A DNA stretch of 64,000 bases from Ciona intestinalis (Eukaryota; Chordata; Ascidiacea; Phlebobranchia; Cionidae): the NCBI RefSeq assembly GCF_000224145.3, contig NC_020169.2, positions 2,534,861-2,598,860 of the forward strand. The letters are read 5' to 3'. The notes below the pieces were generated by a model. The model was not told where the DNA came from and did no database searches. It saw nothing but the letters and a program-made list of their open reading frames with translations. Every line of letters begins with the position of its first letter. Position 1 is the first letter of the stretch. A program made the translations under genes and the position numbers. Positions 55,384 through 64,000 of the stretch are shown piece after piece.

Positions 55384-56745
55384 TGCAATCTTCCTACGCA
55401 AAAACTTTGTTACTATTCTACGCTGAATCGTGTTTTGCTGTTAAAATTTTACAGATGGCTGCTGTAAACGGAAAGGAAAATTGATTACCGTGACATCAGT
55501 ATGCACTGTACAATGTTTCTCATGGCAAGCAACTGACACAGGAACTATTACTATTCTACACTAAACCGTGCTTGGCTGTTAAAACCCCTTTCGAGCGTTT
55601 AAAATGCTACAAATCACTGTTGCTGTAAATGCAAACGAAAAACGTTGATTGTATAGTAGCACTACCCCCTGTACACTTAGCACTCGGCAGGCCAATTATT
55701 ATAATTGCTTGCAGCCGACATGGATCTCACTCAAGAGCTGACTTGTATCATATGCCCTATTGTCAATACACAGTCGAGGAATACATCTAAACTGCTCAGA
55801 AAATAGGAGAAAATATATTATAATGACCACTATTCGCGTCAATAGGCCTCTGATTTTCTAAACTGTTTAGTTATTTTCCTAGTCTATGTATTGAGTAGGC
55901 CACTGCAAATTTTCCCTTAGATTTAAGCGTACAGCTATCCTCAGCAAACAAAACACGCCATCGCACAACCTTTACTGTTAGTTACGTAACACTCAGTGTT
56001 ATGTAACAGTCGTGTATACGTCATTATAAAATGGCTTCCTTTTGTGGTCGGTCACATACGCTACCGTATTGTTCAAATCAAACGGATCCAAAAAGCTACA
56101 GTTTGTGTTTATTTATTATTCACAGATTCGCTTTAATTTAAACACAACAAAAACTGGTTGAACAATTGAACGTGAAGTATAGGCAGTATATCATTTAAGT
56201 CCAACAACACCTAACGTAAAACAGCAGTATAATATCAAAAGCAACGTATATAAAACTATATTAAGAATTCTCTGAAAATGTAAATTAAATGAGAACCGGG
56301 GATACGTAATTTGTTAAATGCATGACGTAAATAAAATTTGTTTTATTGTGAGAATTTCTTTGTTAGATGTTTAAATTACCGAAGACAGTTATTATGCCAT
56401 ATTTCAAATAAAAAATAGTTTATAGTAGGTTGGGGTAAAATGGGACGTTTTTTTTCCACTTTTTCTTGCTCTTTTTTTTAACAAAGAATATTTACACCTT
56501 TACAGAATTAAATACCCGTAACACCGCTACTCTAAAAGAGCGTTGTTAATTATTCAAAAAAAAACACAATCAGCAAACATAGGATCAGATGCTATAAAAA
56601 TCCCATCTTACCCCACAGTTTTATATATATATATATTACTGAAAATGCCTTTATGTCCTATTTCAAATCAAAATATCTTTAATACCTAAATTTAGCAGGT
56701 ATTTTACCAATACCAAAAAAAGGATGAATAAACGTTTGGAAAACG
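55384..56745. other. Intergenic
   Basis: Promoter side of the SOUL gene and 3' flank of the first 7TM gene. It contains a two-copy diverged segment (TTACTATTCTACGCTGAATC at 55410 and TTACTATTCTACACTAAACC at 55548) and one MITE. Confidence 0.55.
56421..56634 (-). mobile_element. MITE, second subfamily
   Basis: TATAGTAGGTTGGGGTAAAA to CATCTTACCCCACAGTTTTA, with ACTCTAAAAGAGCGTTGTTA in the core. Confidence 0.85.
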
Positions 56746-58195
56746 CTAAGCGTTAGTAACTCGAGTGACTGGCCCAGAAAACTCAACGTTACCAGCGCTG
56801 GTGTGGGAGGTACGAGCTTGGGAGGTACTGTTGGCATCACTAGTACGGAGATACTTTTTAAGACAGGGGGCTACATAACCAATCCACATAGGAAAGGTTT
56901 GTGAGTATGCAGTCAGTAAATGTACTAGCACTATAATGCTTAGCAGTATATGTTTGACGTAGGTGTACTTTGTAGTGTGTACAATCAAAATCAGGTAACA
57001 AAGAAAGGAAACGACGACGCATATCGTCATCATTAATGCTAAACGCTTAATCAGCGGGATGGTGGATTTTTCGTTAATACCACTTGACAGCATGTTTCTT
57101 CTGTGCATATACAGCGGGTAAATGAAATAAAACAGTAAACATCCTTGGCCCAAAGCTGTAGTTGTACCGACAATGGCCCATTTTATGATTCCAGTGCCGA
57201 AGGAGCCAACTTTTAAGCAGCCTTTTTCAAATGTTTTGTACGGCTGCGTTGCAAGGAACACGCCAATGTAAACTGCGATCATAACCTGTATCACTGCACA
57301 GGTACCGAAGGCAAAGTACCTTAACTTTTTGGGAATGTTCGAGGATACAACAGGATTCATATAGAATGCACTGAGCATGCGAAGCCACAGAACCAAATAC
57401 GTCGACATGACAGCCAAACCGAACGTCACTACAAGAACTTTTTCGTAGTAATAGCAATACGGTTCGTAGATTGAGCTAATCATTGGGATTTGCACCGCAT
57501 TGAACACCAAGCAGCATAAACCGCATAACATACACATTGCGTGTAATATCCGGCTGAATACTAACTCTTTACCTAAAGGTGAAAATAAGTGTATTAATAT
57601 GGGAGTCTTAAGTCAACGGTGTTATAATTCTTTGAATGTACTTTGCTTATAACCAATTGGAATGAAAAAGAATGAAAATGTGTCCAATCTAGCCCTACCC
57701 TACTATATAATATTGTTGGGTAAAATAGGATATTGTTAGCACTTAAATATATTTCATTATACTATAGTGTTTTAATTGATTAACAACGCCTTTTAGAAGT
57801 CGTAAAGATGCGGTTTTGTTTAATTCTGTTAATTCCTTGTTTAATACAAAATGGAACAAGAAAATAGGATAAAAATCCCCATTTTTGGGATAAAAATCCC
57901 AAAAAAACCATCTCACCCAACCAAATACACACCACCAACAAAATAAACTGATAACATCATTCATCCATCAAGACAAAGTTTAAATCCGACCTGTTTTTGT
58001 GTTGAGTTGAAAAATCCCGCAGCATAACATGGCTATTGTAAAATACAATACAACAACGCACATGAATATTGCTAAGATTTCTGCTGCCAGCCACTCGGAA
58101 TAAATCCAAGTATCATGCAGACTGCTGGTCGTGACTGTTAAGCTCTTTACACCTGTTACGTTGCTGCTGCGAGAAGTCGGTACGGTGGTCATCAT
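56746..58195 (-). CDS. Orphan seven-transmembrane receptor-like protein A
   Basis: Two exons, 58195-57991 and 57572-56746, joined in phase 1 (ACAG|GTAAAG); 343 residues. Exon 1 encodes a Ser/Thr/Asn-containing N-terminus (NVT sequon) and the first span AEILAIFMCVVVLYFTIAM. Exon 2 encodes the rest, with spans such as VLVVTFGLAVMSTYLVLWL and GQGCLLFYFIYPLYMHRR, and a Ser/Thr-rich cytosolic end. Seven hydrophobic segments can be counted. There is no DRY or NPxxY, so it is not a standard rhodopsin-class receptor. It is clearly paralogous to the gene at 60685-61845, with the same intron position and phase and a shared block LLFYFIYPxYMHRRxML. I do not recognise the family or ligand; it may be ascidian-specific or a diverged GPCR. 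Confidence 0.75.
57600..57920 (+). mobile_element. Two broken MITEs in the intron of receptor A
   Basis: 57600-57708 is the right half of a first-subfamily copy (ending CCCTACCCTACTATATA). 57711-57920 is a second-subfamily copy with a degraded right end (TGTTGGGTAAAATAGGATAT to CATCTCACCCAACC). Confidence 0.7.
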
Positions 58196-58280
58196 TTCGA
58201 CTTATTTAAAACAGTTTTTTTGTATAAAGTTACACCTGCAAACTGGTAAATACATTTTTATTTTATAAATGTATAAGTTA

Positions 58281-58471
58281 TACAGTAGGGTGGGGGAAGA
58301 TTAGACACATTTTAATTTTCTCGTCCCATTTAGTAGCAAACAAAGAACATTTAAAGAACTATAAAACTATATCTCCACGACTCCCATACACTGTTGTTAA
58401 TTGTTTAAAACACAATAAGGATATTTGGATACTATGTGCAAAAGGTGTCCCATCTTCCACCCTCCATATAT
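58281..58471 (-). mobile_element. MITE
   Basis: TACAGTAGGGTGGGGGAAGA to CATCTTCCACCCTCCATATA. Confidence 0.85.
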
Positions 58472-58789
58472 AATATAACCTGTCAAGATCCTTAATAAAC
58501 TAATCTGGGATGTAAACAACACTTAGCTTTAAAACATAGTAATCTGTCTAAACTGGGAAGCGTATAATTAATCTTACATTGCTATATGCGATACTTTTTA
58601 AAACGTCGACAGGCAGTTCTGTATTACGTCACCTCAAAAGAGAAAATTACCGGATGTTCGGAGCAATCATGTCTATAGAGTCTAGACAATCTACTGCCAT
58701 AACAAACTTACATCAACAAATATAAAACGTAAGGTAGCACCTTCATATAAAAAAACTAAAGTTATTTAATAAAAACAAACTTTTAAATT

Positions 58790-58973
58790 TATGGTAGAGT
58801 GGGGTAAGATGGGACACCGTTAGCAGATAATATTCAAACCTCCTGATCGTGTTTTAAACAAATAATAACGGTCTATGGGAATCGTGAGGTTTCATAATTT
58901 CTTGAATGTCCTGTTTACTACCAAACGAGAAATTGAATAAAAAGGTGTCCCATCTCCCCCCACCCTACTATAT
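58790..58973 (+). mobile_element. MITE
   Basis: TATGGTAGAGTGGGGTAAGA to CCCCCCACCCTACTATA. Confidence 0.9.
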
Positions 58974-59437
58974 AATAAGACCGAAATTTAGGGGTCAGCG
59001 TTTCGTGCGCATGTGCAATACTGCCAACTATTCAAAACCTACAAATACATGCCGTACCTTAATTAAAAACTAAAAAAATAATATCTACATAGTCTAACAC
59101 TTGATAGCGTTATAAACAACCCTTTCTGCCTGTATATTTTTAACAGGGCCTATATAGGGTACATTGTGCTATTTTGCTGCGTTACATTATTTCCTATATA
59201 CGCTACATCAGGCCAAGAACTTTATTAAATACATTGCCACGACAGTATGTTGGGCTGTCTAACTATACAAGAACGATAATGTGTTTTTCATCTACCCTTG
59301 CTATTTCTATGTAACATGTGTTCAGTACAAGCATAGTTTAAATATAACCAGTATTTCGAGAATTCTTCCGGGGTGCACTTATAGGCATAACATGCGTATA
59401 TATGTCCGTGACACAGCACATATTCCGCTATATATAT

Positions 59438-59588
59438 TGTTATGGGGTAAGATAGAACACCCTTAGCACTTTTATCCTAAATGTCCGAATCGTGTTTTTA
59501 ACAATTACCAACTCAATACAAAAACCGTGAAGATACCGTTATATACAATTCTTAAATTAAATGTTCGCTGTTTGCTACCAAAAAACAT
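59438..59588 (+). mobile_element. MITE, second subfamily, right end lost
   Basis: TTGTTATGGGGTAAGATAGA through GTTCGCTGTTTGCTACCAAA. Confidence 0.75.
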
Positions 59589-59897
59589 GTATATTGCCAC
59601 AACATAAGTTATATACGACATTTTAATATTGACGCGTGGCCAATCCTCTTATAAAAATAGCCTTATAGAAAGTTGCAAACAGCTTTAATCTGCGTGTGTA
59701 AATTTTATCAATTCGGACTATAATAGTTTATCATTATGCGGCAGTATCATTTTTTAAACAAAAGTTCTCGTGAAGAGTTGTAAGCACTTCGTGTTACAAC
59801 GTAAGTATGGTATACGTGTTTTAACCAACTGGAAAACACACACATTTAAATTACGATAACGGTCTAAGCACAATTCAAAATAATAAAAAAACACTTA

Positions 59898-60093
59898 TAC
59901 AGTAGGATGGGGGAAGATGGGACACATTTTAACTCTATTTTCTCGTCCCATATAGTAGTAAACAAAGAACATTCAAAGAAATAAGAAACTATGTCCCCAT
60001 GAGTCTCATAGACCGTTGTTAGTTGTTTAAAACACGATCAGGATATCTGGATATTATGTGCTAAAGGTGTCCCATCTCCCCCCACCCTACTAT
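59898..60093 (-). mobile_element. MITE
   Basis: TACAGTAGGATGGGGGAAGA to CTCCCCCCACCCTACTATAT. Confidence 0.9.
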
Positions 60094-60096
60094 ATA

Positions 60097-60238
60097 ACGT
60101 AGGTTGGGACAAATGAAACGCATTTTCATTATTTTTTTCGTCTTATTCTGTAAAATAACAAGGAATTTTTATACAAAAAAAAATAACCGTAGCACCGCGA
60201 CTCTAAAAGAGAATTGTTAACTGTCCAATATACAAGCA
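60097..60238 (-). mobile_element. MITE, second subfamily, abutting the previous copy
   Basis: ACGTAGGTTGGGACAAATGA through GCGACTCTAAAAGAGAATTG; the right end is lost. Confidence 0.7.
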
Positions 60239-60684
60239 TGAAATATTAGTATTAGTAACGGTATATCATCTGATACCCCATATGGATACGCTATTAACAA
60301 AGCTACCTCTTACATTTACAGCATTCGTAAACGTCCTCAGTATACACTAGCTCAGTAAAAATTACGACCTTAAATAACCAATGGTACGTAACAAAAAAAA
60401 ATGGGACCATGAAATGGTGATATTTACCACAGCCATGTTATGTTTATACAATACTGGGAAAAGTGTGGGAAATCTAAAAATTTTGTTGACGTGATTTTTG
60501 CTGAATTATCACAACTGTCTGACCCCTTAAATGAATTATACTTTGCTAAAACTGTCCATATTCAGTCTGTAGTCACAGTACGCAACAAGCAATAAATTGA
60601 AACACAAATAATTTTTTCGAAATAATTTATTTATAATACTGTAAAAATCGGAAAATGCCAAAAATTGATTAAACACAAAATAAA

Positions 60685-61845
60685 TCATGTTATGCTGGAA
60701 ACACGTTTCACGGAACTAACCAGACGCGGCAGTGTTCCAGCAGAACTGCTCACTGTACTGATCGAGCGTTGTAGGTCGGTTTCAAAGAAGCATGTTGGAG
60801 TCATAACCCTTTTCCAGTCGGTGAAAGAATATAACAGTGCGGATAGGTGTACAAGTAGGTTTACGTTTAGCGCTAAGTGAGATAGGAACACCATTGGGCT
60901 TTTGTAAACAATGACAACGCTGTAGCAAACGACATTTATTACAACGCATACTGCCATTGTAATGGCTAATTGCTTCACTAACGGCATGGCGTTATTTTGC
61001 TCAATTCCCTGAGTTAGCATTCGTCGACGGTGCATGTAGATTGGGTATATAAAGTAGAACAAAAGGGATGCCTGGCACACAAATGTTGTAAGTGCTACGA
61101 TCCCCCATTTTGTACCAACATCAATTGTCTTGTCAACAGCACAACCAGTTGGGTTCCATCTGTACCTTAGCGGCGACAGAAATAGCCCAGTAGAAGCGGC
61201 GGCTCCGATTAAAAGTACTACAAATGTCACCCTACTGAATATATGCAGCCATCGTCCTATGTTTTCCTTCAGCACCGGGTCTAAGTAGAACGTAGTCAAC
61301 ATTCGAACCCAAAACACGCCGTACGTGCTCAGTATACCAAGGCCAAAAAAGATCACCCTCAAACTTTCGTATACTGGACAGTAACCCATCGGCAATCGGA
61401 CCACGAATGGCATTTGAACCACATTAAAACTCAGTACAGAAAATCCACCAAGAATGCTTAACACTTTCATCAATATGTTGTATTTGCGGCGGTAAACCTG
61501 ATCGGCTGTAAAACATAAGTATATTTACATTACTCTTAAAAACTGGTTTCTGGCAAAAAAAGCTTGTTATAGCTGCTTGTGTTTGATAGCTTTTTATTTC
61601 TAGTATATAACAACAACCGTAGAATATACGTTACGTTATTTACAGAATACAGTTCCGTATATACAAGTTTTAAATAAAATAACCAAATATACAACCAATT
61701 TACATTTTAGTTCTTTTCGAATTGAATAAATAATCATTGAAATTGTGACGTAAAGAACCAGCGGTGCAGCTGCGAAAGCAAGTACGAGAGATGCAACTTT
61801 TTCGCTATCCCACGTACCAATAGAATCAGTTTGATTATTTTCCAT
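60685..61845 (-). CDS. Orphan seven-transmembrane receptor-like protein B
   Basis: Two exons, 61845-61704 and 61505-60685, joined in phase 1 (AAAAT|CCGATC); 320 residues. The N-terminus MENNQTDS carries a glycosylation sequon (NQT). The first span VASLVLAFAAAPLVLYVTIS lies in exon 1. Exon 2 holds further spans, including VIFFGLGILSTYGVFWVRML and CQASLLFYFIYPIYMHRR, and ends in a Ser-rich tail. It aligns along its length with receptor A (for example FNVVQMPFV against FNAVQIPMI, IEQNNAMPLVKQLA against INEKSTIPLIKRLA), so the two are a tandem duplicate pair, moderately old given the divergence. The same caveats on class and ligand apply. Confidence 0.75.
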
Positions 61846-64000
61846 TGCACTTATTTAAACAGCAATTGCATTGGTATACCTATTTAAAACCTTATTCTAC
61901 CCTGAATAAAAAGTATCATTAGAAACAGTACTCTGGCTTGGTTAGTGCATATTTTAGTACATAAGCGCATATTTTCTTGCTAAAGTTAGGTAACCATCTT
62001 ATGACAAACTTTCACACGCATCAGTCGCTTAATTTAGTTGTCAACAGCAGAGGGGTGAAACGGCCGACTATATTACTTCCTCAGCAGTGACGCATTGCTA
62101 GCACCTATTGCTTTCAATCGATTAAATCATTTTGTGCATATACATATTTAATGTCGAAACTATGCAGTGTTGTGTACGTATGACACAGTATCTAAATTTG
62201 GACAACTATAGATCTGCTATGCACAACAGACATGTGCATTATTTTACTTACAGTTGCATGTAAATTCAATTCTACGCTTCACAGTATAAAATGGTAAATA
62301 TATACGCATTTTTTGCATCCAACGGGTTCACTCTATAGTCTATACATTCAAATTAGAACAGTAATCGAACGGTCGGTTAAAAACGTGTACTTAAAAACAT
62401 GTGTGTTTTTGAACGTGTGATATGTATGATGCGTGCAGATATTTTAATTGCAAAAAAGTTTAGTTTGCTTTTCTTTGTATACGCTTATGTTTTAAAGTTA
62501 ACATGCGGGAGAACATTTTAAGGAGAAATGCAAGCAGAGATATAGTACTAAGATGGAATGGCATTCGCATGTGAATCCAATGTTTATTGATCGTCTTTTG
62601 GACAATTAACAACATTCTTTTGGAGCTGTAAAAACTTTTAGAGCTAAAAAAATTTTCTTTGTTTCCGACCAAATGGAACAAAAAAAGGAATGAAAATCAA
62701 CCTGCCCAACCCACTTTATCAATTGCGTGACTGTTTGAGCCACTGACTTATATATAGATGTGGGAAAAGGCTTATGCAATGAAGGACAGGCAGTCTGCAA
62801 CCAAGAGTTATAGATAAGCTGTCACCAACCCGATATAGGTCCTCTAAAAAGGTCAGTCTATAGTAAAAGTTCTTTTCTCCGAACGCCAACAACTGCCATA
62901 CTATATACTTCATTTAAACTCAAGTCTATGGCTACAACTCTTCTGAGAAGTAATAGGCAAGACTGGTTGAATCAAAATGAACACCCTCTGAATGGTATTA
63001 TTATACGACCACTGGTCAGTCTTAATGGCAAAATTCACTCGCGTACAGGCACTAGCCTTATACCCCTAGTGACTCCTCAAAGGTTGCAATACCTGATATC
63101 ACGGTGTGTTGAATTTGCTCCTATGTACGGACCAACATTTACCGTTCAAAAAACCTGCGGTCGTTTATTTTACATGTCCCGTGCAATGTTACAATACAAA
63201 ATAAATACTAGTATTTAGTTCCGAGAACTGATACGACGCCTTGCAAACGCTACCTCGTTTCTTATGCACGAATTACCCGGAAAGACGTATATGTCTATGC
63301 CATACCACGGTGCTACCACACGGACAAATATGCAAATTCGTAAGAAAAGACAGACGAAGGCAGAAGACGTTCAAAAGAGTGAAGTTTTAATAATACATTA
63401 ACTGACCACTAACACAAGAACTTGTACAAGCAAACTCTTTTTACAAATAACATATTTTAATTTGAAGCTCTTAGCTTTTTCTTTTAGGGTAACTTTAAAT
63501 GGGCAAATATTTTTAGTGCAAAACAACGTTGATTATAAAATAACCATTTCGACTAGGACAAGCAATTAAATTTTTGCATCAATTATATAAACACAACCAC
63601 TCTAATGGCAATGATTATTGTATTTAATACATTATCATAGTTACGCTCAAAAAACAATGTCACAGTAGTATAGACTTAGAAACTTAATCACTAGTTCGAT
63701 TGTAAATTAAAAATACACCAATACTGTACAACATTTTTTTATTTTGATCGTTAAAGATGCAATAGCAAAAAATCAAACATGTTACTTTGTAGTAAACACA
63801 AGATGCGTAGAAACAGCTGTTACCCAGTCTCGCAATGATAAAGAAGTTATATCTTTTGGATGTATATTACGAAAGCCCAGTGCTACTTAAATCAAAAGCT
63901 GAAAAGCAAGTCGAAAATAAATCTCTAGAAATACTATTTGTATGTGATGCGATATTTTGGGTAAGCACTGGCGTCGTTAAAAACAACAAATATTTTCGGA
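61846..64000. other. Right-end intergenic sequence
   Basis: One degraded MITE (62541-62718). A 96-codon ORF at 62928-63218 (starting MATTLLRSNRQDWLNQNEHP) has no domain I recognise and no clear splice or promoter context, so I leave it uncalled. The last 700 bases show nothing. Confidence 0.5.
62541..62718 (+). mobile_element. MITE, second subfamily, old copy
   Basis: TATAGTACTAAGATGGAATG to CAACCTGCCCAACCCACTTT; strongly diverged. Confidence 0.7.

Larger units (their letters stand above)
58196..60684. other. Intergenic between the receptor genes
   Basis: Five MITE-derived elements (separate entries) make up about a third of the interval; no other gene seen. Confidence 0.6.

Noticed and set aside
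62928-63218. 96-codon ORF near the right edge
   Set aside because: No recognisable motif, no paired splice sites and no repeat or homology support; recorded as uncalled.

Overview
The window looks like nuclear DNA of an ascidian tunicate, most likely Ciona intestinalis type A / C. robusta. The reasons are AT-rich compact introns with standard GT-AG junctions, clear chordate orthologues (TMEM223, LEKR1, PCNX4, SH3BGR, SOUL/HEBP), and two very abundant short repeats that match families I know from Ciona: a roughly 190 bp MITE with ends TATAGTAGGGTGGG...CCCACCCTACTATA (Cimi-1-like) and a SINE beginning GAATGTAACTTGCTTTATCC (Cics-1-like). Species and repeat names are from memory; no search was run. 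All exon maps were built by hand from splice signals, reading phase and homology.

Layout. 1-21.2 kb is ordinary housekeeping sequence: a small basic-tailed ORF or last exon (+), TMEM223 (-), a DNAJC30-like J protein (+, head-to-head with TMEM223), a 13-exon LEKR1 coiled-coil gene (+), and a 17-exon pecanex-like 4 gene (PCNX4, +). Introns here carry SINEs and two non-autonomous DNA transposons or their relatives, but almost no MITEs. 21.2-45.3 kb is an accessory region, all on the + strand: a cluster of single-pass, cysteine-rich membrane protein genes. They share one architecture (signal peptide exon, six-cysteine exon, transmembrane exon, Pro/Gln/Tyr-rich tail with PPxY motifs) and one phase pattern (1-2-1), which resembles the Shisa-like/STMC6 class. 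One member (23848-29745) has expanded to ten tandem cysteine modules on phase 1-1 exons with Thr-rich linkers. A DOMON-domain gene with a GPI-type C-terminus (36806-39780) sits inside the cluster. An orphan tail exon lies next to an assembly gap at 22.1-22.5 kb.

45.3-64 kb holds an SH3BGR-like gene (+), a SOUL heme-binding gene (-) with a possible myristoylation start, and two tandem orphan seven-transmembrane receptors (-). From about 21.7 kb to 62.7 kb the DNA is loaded with about 50 MITE copies in two subfamilies. They fill most introns and intergenic spaces and often begin within 7-15 bases of a splice site without touching it.

Recurring themes. Several tandem duplications are centred on 3' splice sites (16-211, 11.2 kb, 16.3-16.5 kb, 22.45-22.68 kb). 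SINE sequence supplies or abuts splice acceptors in PCNX4 and LEKR1. Three non-autonomous DNA elements have hAT-like 8 bp target duplications. The six-cysteine gene cluster is the strongest candidate for an under-described system: a lineage-specific set of transmembrane adaptor-like proteins diversified by exon duplication.
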